Notes: generated by a model from the letters alone, not told the origin. A stretch of 64,000 bases of DNA from Hydrocarboniphaga sp. (GCF_028291725.1 NZ_JAQGNT010000009.1:1-64000), one strand, 5' to 3'; shown: positions 24,571 through 34,597, counted from the first letter of the stretch. Program-made: numbers and translations.

Positions 24571-25337
24571 GCAGCCCCGCGCCGAACTTTGAAGGCAAGG
24601 TCGCGATGATCACCGGCGGCGGCTCCGGCATCGGCCGCGCCAGTGCGCAGGCATTTTCCGCCGCCGGTGCCAAAGTTCTGGTCGCAGATCTGGACCCGAT
24701 CGCCGGCGAAGCCTGCGTTGCCGATCTGCGCTCACGCGGCGGCATCGCCTTGTTCGTCCGCACCGACGTCACGCGTGCCGAAGACGTCGATCACGCCGTG
24801 AACCTTGCAATGCAGACCTGGGGCCGGCTCGACTGCGCGCACAACAACGTCGGCGGCGGTGTCAGTCACCTCGATCTGCTCGACGACACCGAAGCGCAGT
24901 GGCTGCGCACGCTCGATCTGAATCTGGTGAGCATCTGGCGCTGCATGAAGGCACAGCTGCCGCCGATGATCACCGCTGGCGGCGGCGCCATCGTCAATAC
25001 CGCGGCCGCGGCTGCGTTCAAGGTGGTCGATGCGGCGCCGGTGGCGTATTCGGTGGCCAAGGCCGGCGTGGTGCACCTGACGCGCATCGCCGGCGTGCGC
25101 TATGCCGCGCAGGGCGTGCGTATCAACGCGGTATCGCCCGGCTTGACCGAAACGCCCGGCGCAACCGGCAGCCTGCAGGAACATGAAATCCGCCAGGCCG
25201 CGACCGCGCTGCACGCGATACCGCGCGCCGGCCAGCCGCGGGAACTCGCCGATGCCGTGCTGTGGCTATGCTCGGATGCCGCGTCTTTCATCACCGGTGT
25301 CACCCTGCCCGTCGACGGCGGTATGGTCGCGAAGTAG
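24567..25337 (+). CDS. Short-chain dehydrogenase/reductase
   Basis: 256 residues, all SDR landmarks intact: TGGGSGIGRA, NNVGGG, YSVAK with SAAAA-type Ser region (NTAAAAAF), and LPVDGG near the end. Coupled to the SnoaL-like gene by a 4-bp overlap. The next gene is another SDR, so two oxidoreductions on one scaffold are likely. Substrate unknown. Confidence 0.87.
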   Translation: MSSPAPNFEGKVAMITGGGSGIGRASAQAFSAAGAKVLVADLDPIAGEACVADLRSRGGIALFVRTDVTRAEDVDHAVNLAMQTWGRLDCAHNNVGGGVSHLDLLDDTEAQWLRTLDLNLVSIWRCMKAQLPPMITAGGGAIVNTAAAAAFKVVDAAPVAYSVAKAGVVHLTRIAGVRYAAQGVRINAVSPGLTETPGATGSLQEHEIRQAATALHAIPRAGQPRELADAVLWLCSDAASFITGVTLPVDGGMVAK

Positions 25338-25374
25338 CACACTGGATTGCTGTTCCGTAGAAGGACTAAAAGCC

Positions 25375-26160
25375 ATGAACCGTCTCAAACAAAAAGTCTG
25401 CATCGTCACCGGCGGCGCACTCGGTATCGGCCGCTCCGCGGCCCTGCTGATGGCGGCCGAGGGCGCCAAAGTCGCCGTCGCCGACATCGACCTTGCTGGC
25501 GCAGAAGCGGTGGCGGCGACGATCCGACAAGCCGGCGGCGACGCCATCGCCTTGCCGCTCGATGCGCTGCAGGAAGAGTCGATCGCCGCGATGGTGAAGG
25601 CCACGCAGGCCGCTTATGGCCGCATCGACGTGCTGCACAACAACGTCGGCTTCACCGACGGCCGCCGCGACAACACCGTGCTCGGCATGGACTGGGATTA
25701 CTGGGACACGGTGATCCAACTCAACCTGAAGAGCACCGTATTCGCCGCGCGCTGCGTGCTGCCGCTGATGATCGAAAACGGCGGCGGCTCGATCATCAAC
25801 ACCGCGTCGATGGCCGCGGTCCAGGGCATGACGCAGCCGACGATGTACGCCACCGCCAAGAGCGGCCTGATGGCGTTCTCGCGCAGCGTCGCCGTGCAGT
25901 ACGGCGCCAAGGGCATCCGCTGCAACACCATCGCGCCGGGCATGATCATGACCACGCGCGCGCCGAACTGGCCCAAGCCGATGCTTGAGGTGTTCCGCAA
26001 GCACACACCGGTACCGCGCTTCGGCCTGCCCGAAGACATCGGCCACCTGGTGGTCTACCTGGCCTCCGATGAATCGGGCTACGTCACCGGCCAGCTGTTC
26101 CAGGTCGACGGCGGCGTCGGCATCATGAACCCGACCACCGCCGATCTGCTGACGCTGTAG
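25375..26160 (+). CDS. Short-chain dehydrogenase/reductase
   Basis: 261 residues starting MNRLKQKVCIVTGG; TGGALGIGRS cofactor loop, NNVG, NTASM and catalytic YATAK (Tyr and Lys present). The TAG stop is part of the inserted family-1 repeat (26157-26235), so the natural C-terminus may once have been longer or different. AAGGAC upstream supports ATG 25375. Last gene of the plus-strand run. Confidence 0.87.
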   Translation: MNRLKQKVCIVTGGALGIGRSAALLMAAEGAKVAVADIDLAGAEAVAATIRQAGGDAIALPLDALQEESIAAMVKATQAAYGRIDVLHNNVGFTDGRRDNTVLGMDWDYWDTVIQLNLKSTVFAARCVLPLMIENGGGSIINTASMAAVQGMTQPTMYATAKSGLMAFSRSVAVQYGAKGIRCNTIAPGMIMTTRAPNWPKPMLEVFRKHTPVPRFGLPEDIGHLVVYLASDESGYVTGQLFQVDGGVGIMNPTTADLLTL

Positions 26161-26235
26161 GTTGGGGTGAGCGGCAGCGAACCCCAACGATCACTGCCGC
26201 AATGTTGGGGTTCGCTGCCGCTCACCCCAACCTAC
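26157..26235. repeat. Family-1 intergenic inverted repeat supplying an SDR stop codon
   Basis: Same family as 5331-5408, with the arm variant GAGCGGCAGCGAACCCC. The TAG of its first four bases ends the SDR frame at 26160. Confidence 0.85.
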
Positions 26236-26264
26236 GGGCTACGGGCTGTAGCGTTTCGCCTCGC

Positions 26265-26996
26265 TCAGTTGCGCACCGGCGCGATGCTGAATCCGGCGAT
26301 ACCCTCGGCCGAGGCGATCTCCTCGGCAAGCGCGGACGGCAACGTGGCGCGCGAACGGTCCAGGGCCACGACGCTGAATCGCCACACGGGGCGGCTGTCG
26401 GCGAAGGTGATGCTCAGGCTGTTTCGAAGCACCCGGTAGCCGTGCGACTCGGCGATGCCGGACATCTCGTCGAACGACGCCGGGCTGGCCGGCCGGAAGG
26501 TCAGCGTCACGTCCAGCGTCGAGCGACCCGGAAGGAGGGCCTCCAGTCGGTGCATCGACATCGACAGCATGCATAACAGGGCGAGCAGCAACGCCGCAGC
26601 ATAAAAGCCGACGCCGAGCAGCACGCCGATCGCCGAAGCCGCCCAGATCGACGCAGCCGTCGTGAGGCCGCTGATGCTCAGGCCGTCCTTCATGATGACG
26701 CCGGCACCCAGGAAGCCGATGCCGGTCACGATGCCCTGCACCACGCGCGTCGGATCGGCCTGCATATGCGCGGCGGTGCCGCCGTACCACAGCGACGCGT
26801 GGCCGACGAACACCGTGAGCGCCGTCGAGGCCATGCAGACCAGGCCGTAGGTGCGCATGCCGGCGGCGCGGCCGTTGAACGAGCGCTCGTAGCCGACCAG
26901 CATGCCCAGCAGCAAGGCGCCCACCAGGTTCAATCCGATGAAGGCGTTCGCGGCGAGGAAGGCGCCGCTCCAATAGTGGTGCAAGTCTCCGAGCAT
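26265..26996 (-). CDS. MgtC/SapB-family membrane protein
   Basis: 243 residues. The N-terminal ~140 hold about five membrane segments with the family signatures LLLGMLVGYERS, MRTYGLVCMAS and GIGFLGAGVIMK. The C-terminal ~85 residues form a soluble ACT-like domain (LDVTLTFRP..., YRVLRNSLSITF). MgtC proteins sit in the inner membrane and, in pathogens, inhibit the F-ATPase under low magnesium; in most bacteria the role is unclear. No Mg-sensing leader is obvious upstream. It stands alone on the minus strand. Confidence 0.88.
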   Translation of the reverse strand: MLGDLHHYWSGAFLAANAFIGLNLVGALLLGMLVGYERSFNGRAAGMRTYGLVCMASTALTVFVGHASLWYGGTAAHMQADPTRVVQGIVTGIGFLGAGVIMKDGLSISGLTTAASIWAASAIGVLLGVGFYAAALLLALLCMLSMSMHRLEALLPGRSTLDVTLTFRPASPASFDEMSGIAESHGYRVLRNSLSITFADSRPVWRFSVVALDRSRATLPSALAEEIASAEGIAGFSIAPVRN

Positions 26997-27043
26997 GTTC
27001 TTTCAGCAGCCGTTACTAATACCAACGCAAGTAAAGCCCCGCA

Positions 27044-28519
27044 TCACGGCATATCCGCAAGGGCGACTTCCGGCTCTGCCGCCAAACTGCGGCGCAGCCG
27101 CTGAAACTCCGGCGACTCGCGCAGCGCCCGCCGGCCGGCGATCTGCAACTGGCGAACCTGTATGGGCAGGATCGTGAATGCGGTGGGCACGTTCATCAGC
27201 GTCCGCCGAACCGCGGGGTCATGCAGTCCGCGCAGACTGACGTTGATCACATGGATCTCGGCGTCGGGTGCGAACGGGCTGCCGGGTCGGCTGCGGTCGG
27301 CCGCGAGTTGCTCGGACAGCCGGCGCGCGACGTCGTTGACGATCTCGGTGGTCTCCGTCGTCACACGCGAGCCTGCGCCGAAGATCAGCGAGTCCATCAC
27401 CTGGCCGACGCCGGGTACACGGTCGCTGGTGTCGATGCGCTCGGCGGTGTCGCGTTCCGAGTTGACGCTGATCAGCACGATCCTGTGCACCGATCCCGGT
27501 GGCAGGGCGCCGAAGCTCGTCTCCAGCGAGCCGCCTGCGGTCACGCGATCGACCAGGCTGCGCACGCCGAGGTTATCGACCAAGCCTCCGTCGACGAGAT
27601 GGATGTAGGGACGCTTGGCGGAGTCCCTGCAGCTTTGCGCGATGAGATTCAGCAGCCGCGCCGACAGGTTGCCGTCCGCGGGCAACTCGTACAGCGGTGC
27701 GGATTGCGGGCAGCTGCCCGCGTAGTTGTGCACCGTAATCGGGCTCAGCAGGATCGGCACCGCGGCGGAGGCGGCGACTGCGAACGACAGCGGGACGCTG
27801 TCCAGGTCGGAGCAGATCAATGCGAACTGCTCGGGCGTGAACTCGAAGGGCGCGCCGGTGCTCAGGTCGGTAGCGGTGACGAGCAGCTGCGGCTTCGGGC
27901 GCTTGCGCCGCAGATCGCCGAAGCTCATGCCACGAAACACCGGGTCCAGGCGCTGCGCGAGGATATCGCTACGGCCCCACCAGGGGGAGGTGAGACTGTA
28001 CAAACTGCTTGGCGAGGTCAGATCCCCCACCAGCGAGGACTGGAAGTTCACCAGCAGGAAGTCGTGCTCGAAGCGCGTGAAGGTCTCGTCCCCAAACGCC
28101 GCGTAGTAGGCCGCCAGGACGCTGCCGCCGGAGACGCCGCTGACCAGGCCCACTTCATCGAGCAAGCTCGTCTGGCGTCCTTCCCAGGTGAACTGCGTTT
28201 CCTTCAGCTCCTGCAGCACGCCGAGGCCAAACGCCGCCGCGCGCGCGCCGCCGCCGGACAGCGTGACCGCGGCGATGATCGAAGGCGTAGTGCGCGCACC
28301 GCCGGCTGCGTCGACCGCGGGCGCGGCGATCGGGGTTGATGCGCCCGGCGAGTCCGCCGTGATCGGCGGGTTCATCCAGGGCCGTGTCGTCGAGCAGGCG
28401 GCCAGCAGCAGTGCGGCGGCGCTGACCACGGCGCCCCGCCCCCACGCGCCGCGCCGATTTCGCGGCGAGGCCGATATCGCGCGGATCATCGCAACGAGCA
28501 GACAGAGACGGAGCGCCAT
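27044..28519 (-). CDS. Lipoprotein patatin-like phospholipase
   Basis: 491 residues from ATG 28519. An N-terminal signal ends in the lipobox LLLAACS, so it is probably anchored in an envelope membrane. Patatin catalytic elements are all present: SGGGARAAAFGLG (oxyanion hole), GVSGGS (Ser of GxSxG) and DGGLVDNLG (Asp). It should deacylate phospholipids or other acyl esters. It begins 12 bp after the RND permease stop, and is the fourth gene of an efflux operon, an unusual partner that suggests envelope lipid adjustment alongside export. Confidence 0.88.
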   Translation of the reverse strand: MALRLCLLVAMIRAISASPRNRRGAWGRGAVVSAAALLLAACSTTRPWMNPPITADSPGASTPIAAPAVDAAGGARTTPSIIAAVTLSGGGARAAAFGLGVLQELKETQFTWEGRQTSLLDEVGLVSGVSGGSVLAAYYAAFGDETFTRFEHDFLLVNFQSSLVGDLTSPSSLYSLTSPWWGRSDILAQRLDPVFRGMSFGDLRRKRPKPQLLVTATDLSTGAPFEFTPEQFALICSDLDSVPLSFAVAASAAVPILLSPITVHNYAGSCPQSAPLYELPADGNLSARLLNLIAQSCRDSAKRPYIHLVDGGLVDNLGVRSLVDRVTAGGSLETSFGALPPGSVHRIVLISVNSERDTAERIDTSDRVPGVGQVMDSLIFGAGSRVTTETTEIVNDVARRLSEQLAADRSRPGSPFAPDAEIHVINVSLRGLHDPAVRRTLMNVPTAFTILPIQVRQLQIAGRRALRESPEFQRLRRSLAAEPEVALADMP

Positions 28520-28530
28520 GACCGACACCG

Positions 28531-31500
28531 TCAGGATGCCAGCGCAATATGGCCGGTAGTCGGGCCCGGAACCGGGTCGGTGTCGCCGGCCGGCTGATGG
28601 CGGCGGACCTTGAACCATGCGGCGTAAAGCGCCGGCACGAAGAAGATCGTCAGCAAGGTCGCGATCGTCAGACCGCCCATGATCGCGATCGCCATCGGCC
28701 CCCAGAACACGCTGCGCGTCAGCGGCACCATCGCAAGCACCGTGGCCAGCGCCGTCAGCAGTACCGGGCGGGTCCGATGAATTGCCGCGTCCAGCACCGC
28801 GTTCCACGGGTCGCGGCCTTCGGCGATTTCGGTCTGCACCTGGTCGATCAGGATCACCGAGTTGCGCATGATCATGCCGCCGAGCGCGATGATGCCGAGG
28901 ATCGCGACGAAGCCCAGCGGCGCCTGGAACGCCAGCAGCGCGGGCACCACGCCAATCAGCCCCAGCGGCGCGGTGAGCACCACCATCCACATGCGCGAGA
29001 AGTCCTGCAGCTGCAGCATCAGCAGCAGCAGGATCGCCCCGATCATCAGCGGCGCCACGGCTAGCAGCGCCTGGTTGGCCTTGTCGCTCTCTTCCACCGC
29101 GCCGCCGACGTCGATGCGATAGCCCGAAGGCAGTTTCGCCTCGATGTCCTTCAGCAGCGGCCGGATCTCCTGCGTCACCGAGACACCCTGCTCGCCGTCC
29201 TTCACGTCGGCGCGCACGGTGATCGCCATGTCGCGGTTGCGGCGCCACAGCACCGGCTCCTCAAGCTCATGACTGACGCTCGCGACCTGCGACAGCGGCA
29301 CGACCGTTCCCTGCCGGGTATAGATGTTGATGTCCTTCAGCGTGTCGAGGTCCAGCCGCTCCTGCGGCACCGCACGAGCCACGATGTCGATCAGGTCTTC
29401 GTGCTCGCGCAGCTGCGACAGCGTCGCGCCGTTCATCACGGTCTGCGTCACCAGCGACACGTCGGCCGGCGAGAGGCCGAGGGCGCGCGCCTTGTCCTGG
29501 TCGAGCTGCACTTTCAGCGCGCGCACCGGGTCGTTCCAGTCGAGCTGCACGTCGCGCACCTTGGGGCTGGCGTTCACCACTTTTTCCACCTCGCGGGCGA
29601 TGCCGCGCACCACCTGCGTGTCGGGGCCGACGACGCGGAACTGCACCGGGTAGCCCACGGGCGGCCCCAACTCCAGGCGAGTGACGCGCACCCAGGCCTG
29701 CGGGAACTGCTGGTCCACCGTGGCCATCAGCCGCGAGCGCACCTGCTCGCGCGCCTCCAGATCCTGGGTCATCACGACGAACTGGGCATAGCCCGCGTTC
29801 GGCAGCTCAGGGTTGAGCGCGAGGTAGAAGCGCGGCGCACCGGCGCCGGTGTAGGCGGTGAAGAACTTGACGTCCTGGTCCTTGGCCAGCACGGCTTCCA
29901 TCTTCTTCACCTGCTCGGTCGTCGCTGCGAACGACGCACCTTCTTTCAGGCGCAGGTCGACGATCAGCTCGGGCCGCGAGCTGCTGGGGAAGAACTGCTG
30001 CGGCACCAGCTTGATGCCCACCAGCGCGACCGCCAGCGCCGCGACCGTCGTGCCGATCACCAGCCAGCGCCGCTGAATGGCGAGGTCGATGAGCCCGCGC
30101 AGCTTGCGATAGAACTTTGAATCGTACGGGTCGCCGGCATGATGCTGGCCGAAGTCCTTCGGCAGCATCTTGACCGCCAGGTACGGCGTGAAGATGCCCG
30201 AGCAGATCCAGGACAGCAGCACCGCAGCGCCGACGATCCAGAAGATGCCGCCCGCGTACTCGCCGGTGGTCGATTTCGACAAGCCGATCGGCAGAAAGCC
30301 GGCGGCGGTGATCAGCGCGCCGGTCAGGCGTGGCATCGCGGTGGACTGGTACGAGAAGGCGGCTGCCTTCACACGATCCCAGCCGCCTTCCATCTTCACC
30401 ACCATCATCTCGATGGCGATGATCGCGTCGTCCACCAGCAGGCCGAGCGCGATGATCAGCGAGCCCAGCGAGATGCGCTCCAGGTTCCAGCCCATCGCCA
30501 GCATCACCAGCGCAACGCCGCCGAGCACCAGCGGCACCGACGCCGCAACCACCAGGCCAGTGCGCCAGCCCAGGCTCGCCAGGCTCACCGCGATCACGAT
30601 GATCAGCGCCTCCATCAGTGAGCGCTCGAAGTCCCAGATCGCGTCCTTGACGGTGGTGGGCTGGTCGGCCACGCGCTCCAGCTCCACGCCATGCGGCAGC
30701 TCGGACTGGATCTTCGCGACCGCATCGTCCATCGCCTTGCCGAGGTCGACGATGTTGCCGTCGTCGGTCATCGAGATGCCGAGCATCAGCACCGGCTGGC
30801 CGTTGTGGCGCACGGTGTAGGTCGGCGGATCTTCGTAGCCGCGCTGCACGGTGGCGATGTCGCCGAGCTTGATCGTGCGGCCGTCGGCCGCGATCGGCAG
30901 CTTGCGGATGTCCTCGTCGCTGGCGAACTGGCCTCTCACGCGCACCATGACGCGGTCGCCATGGGTGTCCACCTGGCCCGCGGGCAGCATCGCGTTCTGG
31001 CTCTTCAGGCTTTCGGCGATCGCCAGCGGCGTGATGCCGAGTGCGGCGAGGCGCTCATGCGAGAACTCGACATAGACGCGCTTGGCCTGCTTGCCGATCA
31101 CGTCGACCTTCTTGACCATCGGCACCTTCAGCATGCGGCGCTTGATGTCCTCGGCCGCATCCGTCAGGTCGGCGTGGTTGATGCCATCACCTTTGACGGC
31201 GTACATCAGGCCGTAGACGTCGCCGTATTCGTCGTTGACGATCGGGCCGATCACGCCATCGGGCAGCTCCAGTCGCAGGTCGTCGAGCTTCTTGCGTGCC
31301 TGGTACCAGGCCTCGCGCTGGTCGGCCTTCGAAGTGCCGCCCTTCACGGTCAGCGTCATGCCGCCGTAGCCTTGCCGGGCGAAGGTGACCACCTTCTCGA
31401 AGTGGTCGATCTGCTCGAACTTCTTCTCCATGCGGTTGAGCACTTCGTCTTGCATCTGCTGGGCGGTCGCGCCCGGCCAGGAGACGCCGGCGGTCATCGA

Positions 31501-31638
31501 CGGCACCGAGAAGTTCGGGTCTTCGAGCTGGCCGAGTCGGGTGAAGCTGAACGCGCCGGCCACCGCGACGACGAGCAGCAGAAACAGGACGACGGCGCGG
31601 TGGCGCAAGGCCCAGTCGGTGAGGTTGAAGTGGTTCAT
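28531..31638 (-). CDS. RND multidrug efflux permease (HAE1-like)
   Basis: 1035 residues, the normal size. An N-terminal membrane helix, two large periplasmic loops and twelve-helix layout are apparent; GLLVDDAIIAIEMMVVKMEGG is the TM4 region with the proton-relay Asp pair. It pumps hydrophobic compounds from the periplasm or inner membrane through the trimeric complex with the MFP and OMF encoded upstream. ATG 31638 overlaps the MFP stop (ATGA). It belongs to the acriflavin-resistance group in which a single permease is used. Confidence 0.93.
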   Translation of the reverse strand: MNHFNLTDWALRHRAVVLFLLLVVAVAGAFSFTRLGQLEDPNFSVPSMTAGVSWPGATAQQMQDEVLNRMEKKFEQIDHFEKVVTFARQGYGGMTLTVKGGTSKADQREAWYQARKKLDDLRLELPDGVIGPIVNDEYGDVYGLMYAVKGDGINHADLTDAAEDIKRRMLKVPMVKKVDVIGKQAKRVYVEFSHERLAALGITPLAIAESLKSQNAMLPAGQVDTHGDRVMVRVRGQFASDEDIRKLPIAADGRTIKLGDIATVQRGYEDPPTYTVRHNGQPVLMLGISMTDDGNIVDLGKAMDDAVAKIQSELPHGVELERVADQPTTVKDAIWDFERSLMEALIIVIAVSLASLGWRTGLVVAASVPLVLGGVALVMLAMGWNLERISLGSLIIALGLLVDDAIIAIEMMVVKMEGGWDRVKAAAFSYQSTAMPRLTGALITAAGFLPIGLSKSTTGEYAGGIFWIVGAAVLLSWICSGIFTPYLAVKMLPKDFGQHHAGDPYDSKFYRKLRGLIDLAIQRRWLVIGTTVAALAVALVGIKLVPQQFFPSSSRPELIVDLRLKEGASFAATTEQVKKMEAVLAKDQDVKFFTAYTGAGAPRFYLALNPELPNAGYAQFVVMTQDLEAREQVRSRLMATVDQQFPQAWVRVTRLELGPPVGYPVQFRVVGPDTQVVRGIAREVEKVVNASPKVRDVQLDWNDPVRALKVQLDQDKARALGLSPADVSLVTQTVMNGATLSQLREHEDLIDIVARAVPQERLDLDTLKDINIYTRQGTVVPLSQVASVSHELEEPVLWRRNRDMAITVRADVKDGEQGVSVTQEIRPLLKDIEAKLPSGYRIDVGGAVEESDKANQALLAVAPLMIGAILLLLMLQLQDFSRMWMVVLTAPLGLIGVVPALLAFQAPLGFVAILGIIALGGMIMRNSVILIDQVQTEIAEGRDPWNAVLDAAIHRTRPVLLTALATVLAMVPLTRSVFWGPMAIAIMGGLTIATLLTIFFVPALYAAWFKVRRHQPAGDTDPVPGPTTGHIALAS

Positions 31639-32762
31639 TGGGCCACCTGCGTGTTGTTGGTTTCAGCCAGCGCCGCAAGCGGCAACGAGCCGGGCAGCGC
31701 GACCTTCAATCCGGGAGACATCTTCTGCACCCCGGCGGTGACCACCTGCTCGCCGGCCGGCGGGCCGGACACGAGCACCTCGTCGTTGCGATAGCCATGC
31801 ACCGACACACCCATCAGCTCCACGGTGCCCACCGGCTCCTGGCCCGTTCGCTTCACCACCCATAGCGCCGGCTTGCCGTTGTTTTGGGTGATGGCCGCGG
31901 CCGGAATAGCGGCCACCGGCGTTCCTGACATCACGCGGTCGGCCACCAGTGTGGCGGTGGCGCCGAGCGGCAGCGCGCGGGCGTTCACCGGCTTCAACCG
32001 CGCGCGGTAGGTGCGCGTCTGGGCCGCAGCCTGCGGCGACAGTTCGCGCAGCGCGACGTCGAAGCTGTCGCTCGGCGCGCTCGCCAGCGATGCCTTGAAG
32101 CGCGCGGTCTGGAAAGCGGCCACCTGGTCCTCGGGCACATCGACCACGATCTCGGGCTCGCCGGGGTTAGCGATCGAGACCACCGGCAGTCCTTCGGCCA
32201 CCACCTGCCCGACCTCGAAGCGCAGAGCGGTGACGACGCCGCTACGCGAGGCGCGCAGCACGGTGTACTTGAGCCGGTTGCGCGCGAGTTCGAGTTTGCG
32301 CGCCTCGGCCTCGGCCGCCGCGTGCGCCGTGTGCGCAGTGGTGGTGGCGCGCTCGTCGTCGGCCACGCTGACCGAGCCGTCGCTCTTGAGGTCGCGCAGG
32401 CGCAGCTGGTCCGAGTCGGCCTGGCGCGCCTGGGCGACGGCGGCGGCATATTGCTGCCGCGCCGCGTCTTCGGCGAGCCGGTAGTCGGCGTCGTCGAGCA
32501 CGGCCAGCACCTCGCCTTCGGTCACGGACTGGCCGACGTCGACCTGGCGCTGGACCACCTTGCCGCCAACGCGGAACGCCTCGTCCACTTCATGCCGCGA
32601 CTGCACCGTCGCCACGTAACGGTTGGCCTCGCGGGCCTGGTCGTAGCGGAGTTCGGCGGTACGCACCGGCCGGGGCGCCTGCACGGGCGGCGGCTCCGTG
32701 CTGCAAGCGGCAAACATCGCGGCGATCGGCAACGCGACGATCGCGCCAAAAAAGTTCTTCAT
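31635..32762 (-). CDS. RND membrane-fusion (adaptor) lipoprotein
   Basis: 375 residues with a signal and lipobox (MFAACS), a coiled-coil hairpin (residues ~90-150, Ala/Arg-rich), lipoyl half-motifs (VGGKVVQRQVDVGQ; ASRSGVVTALRFEVGQVV) and beta-barrel segments. It links the permease to the outer-membrane channel. ATG 32762 is preferred to the earlier frame start because it gives the lipoprotein signal. It starts 28 bp after the OMF stop. Confidence 0.9.
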   Translation of the reverse strand: MKNFFGAIVALPIAAMFAACSTEPPPVQAPRPVRTAELRYDQAREANRYVATVQSRHEVDEAFRVGGKVVQRQVDVGQSVTEGEVLAVLDDADYRLAEDAARQQYAAAVAQARQADSDQLRLRDLKSDGSVSVADDERATTTAHTAHAAAEAEARKLELARNRLKYTVLRASRSGVVTALRFEVGQVVAEGLPVVSIANPGEPEIVVDVPEDQVAAFQTARFKASLASAPSDSFDVALRELSPQAAAQTRTYRARLKPVNARALPLGATATLVADRVMSGTPVAAIPAAAITQNNGKPALWVVKRTGQEPVGTVELMGVSVHGYRNDEVLVSGPPAGEQVVTAGVQKMSPGLKVALPGSLPLAALAETNNTQVAQ

Positions 32763-32790
32763 GACAGTTTCTCGTGATGGGCAAAGGGGT

Positions 32791-34284
32791 TTAGGAAAGC
32801 GGGCGGGCGGCGTTGTCGGCGGCGGGTTCGAAGGCCTGCCAGCCCCCGCCCAGCGCCTTGTAGAGCTGCACGCTGTCGAGCAGCAGCTGGGTGCTGCCGT
32901 CGTTGGCACTCAGACGGACCGCCAGCCGCGCGCGCTGCGCATCGAGCAGCGGCAGCAGATCGATCTGGCCGCGGTCGTACAGCGATTGCGCGCGGCCCAG
33001 CGCCGCTTCCGCGGAGGCGGCGGCGGCCTGCAGCGACTGCGAGCGCTGCCGTTCGGAGGACAGCGCGACCAGCGCGTTCTCCACGTCCTCCAGCGCGCGC
33101 ACCATGCCGTCCTCGGCGCGCAGCACCGCTTCGCGCTGGCCGCTCTCGGCGGCCTCGTTCAGGGCCTGCGTGCGGCCGGCGTTGAAGATCGGCATCGCCA
33201 GCAGGCCGGCCACGTTGGTGTAGCGCGCGGCGCCGAGGCCGATGCCGTTCAGACCCAGGTTCTGGCTGCCGAACGACGCGTCCAGAAACAGCCGCGGGAA
33301 CCACTCCGCCGCGGCCTGCTTGCGGCGCGCATTGGCCGCATCCAGCTGCGCCATCAGGGCCAGCACGTCGGGCCGGCGCTGCAGCAGCGTGGCGGGCTGT
33401 CCCGGCTGCGCCTGGGGCACGATCGCGTCGCCGCGCCAGGGCTCGATGCGCGCCGCGTGGGAGGCCTGGTCGCCGATCAGCACGGCGATGCGGTGCCGCG
33501 AGACCGCCACAACCGTCTCCAGCGGAGGGATCTGCGCGCGCGCCGATTCGGCATCGGTCTGCGCACGCTCCACGTCGAACGAAGTCGCCAGGCCCGCGCG
33601 CTGGCGTGCCTTCACCAGGCGCAGTGTCTCGTCATGGGCGGCGGTGATCGCACGCAGGGTGTCGAGCTGGCGCTGTGCGCCGACCAGCGTGAAGTAATTG
33701 CTGGCGACATCGGTCATCACCAACAGGCGCACGCCGCGCACGCCGTGCTCGGCGGCCAGCGCATCGGCGGCGGATGCGGCCGCACCGGCGCGCAGGCGCC
33801 CGCTGAGGTCGACCTCCCAAGACACGTCGAGACCGGCACTGGCGCTTTTGGTGTCCGGCAGGAGCTGCTTCACGGCATCGCCGTAGCCGCTGCTGCGGTC
33901 GCCGGCCGAGCCGACGGCGCTGACGCTGGGCATCAGGAAGGACCGGCTGACCGTCACGCCGGCACGTGCGGCGTGCAGACGCTCGGCGGCGATCTTCACG
34001 TCGCGGTTCTCGATCGCGGCACGCCGTACCAGCTCGGTCAGGATCGGGTCACCGAAGCTCTCCCACCAGGCGGCCTCGGGCTCGATATCGGCGACCGTGC
34101 CGGCGACGAACTGGGCCGGCACATCGACCTGCGCATGGGAGATCGGCGTGGAGCAGCCGGTGAACACCAGCGCGAACGATGCGGCCAGCGCCGACATGGC
34201 GACACGGCCGGCCAGCTGACCGGCAGCTCGGACGGTCTTCGGCCCGGCAGATCCGGACAGCGGGCTTGCTAATGGAGGTGACAT
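32791..34284 (-). CDS. Outer-membrane efflux channel lipoprotein (NodT/OprM type)
   Basis: 497 residues starting MSPPLASPLSGS. The signal ends ALVFTGCS, a lipobox. Two repeats of the TolC fold are visible (AWWESFGDPILTELV... and a second half with FPRLFLDASFG, ANARRKQAAAEWFP). It should form the outer-membrane duct of the RND pump. First gene of the operon OMF-MFP-RND-patatin. No local regulator of TetR type lies next to it; the small gene at 34382-34597 is the nearest. Confidence 0.9.
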   Translation of the reverse strand: MSPPLASPLSGSAGPKTVRAAGQLAGRVAMSALAASFALVFTGCSTPISHAQVDVPAQFVAGTVADIEPEAAWWESFGDPILTELVRRAAIENRDVKIAAERLHAARAGVTVSRSFLMPSVSAVGSAGDRSSGYGDAVKQLLPDTKSASAGLDVSWEVDLSGRLRAGAAASAADALAAEHGVRGVRLLVMTDVASNYFTLVGAQRQLDTLRAITAAHDETLRLVKARQRAGLATSFDVERAQTDAESARAQIPPLETVVAVSRHRIAVLIGDQASHAARIEPWRGDAIVPQAQPGQPATLLQRRPDVLALMAQLDAANARRKQAAAEWFPRLFLDASFGSQNLGLNGIGLGAARYTNVAGLLAMPIFNAGRTQALNEAAESGQREAVLRAEDGMVRALEDVENALVALSSERQRSQSLQAAAASAEAALGRAQSLYDRGQIDLLPLLDAQRARLAVRLSANDGSTQLLLDSVQLYKALGGGWQAFEPAADNAARPLS

Positions 34285-34381
34285 CGGAATGGACTCGTGT
34301 GGATTTGATGGGGTCAGCGTAGGGCTCGATGCACGCGAAGTTGTCAGCGTTGCGTCGCGATTCGGTCGCCGTGCGGGCGGC

Positions 34382-34597
34382 TCAGCCGGCGGCGTCGTCA
34401 GCGGGCCGGCCGGCGGCGGCGCACTCCAGGTCACTGGCAATGGCGGCCAGCAACTCGAAGGCGGAGGTAAATTCCCGTTGGCGCCCGGTGACCAGGTTTT
34501 CGATGCGGCCGGCGAGCGCTTCGGCAGTGGCGTCGCCGCGCAGCTTCAGCACGTAGGCGCGGCGGTTCGGGTACTTGGATTCAGGGTTCAGCGTCAT
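34382..34597 (-). CDS. Small conserved-looking protein, unknown
   Basis: 71 residues from ATG 34597: MTLNPESKYPNRRAYVLKLR, then ALAGRIENLVTGRQREFTSA and ELLAAIASDL. The pattern (YPNRRAYVLKLRGDA ... GRIENLVTGRQREF) resembles short proteins I have seen repeatedly in Proteobacteria, but no function is known to me. A longer frame to 34744 is open; the start chosen gives the compact form. It lies 97 bp upstream of the efflux operon on the same strand. Confidence 0.5.
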   Translation of the reverse strand: MTLNPESKYPNRRAYVLKLRGDATAEALAGRIENLVTGRQREFTSAFELLAAIASDLECAAAGRPADDAAG

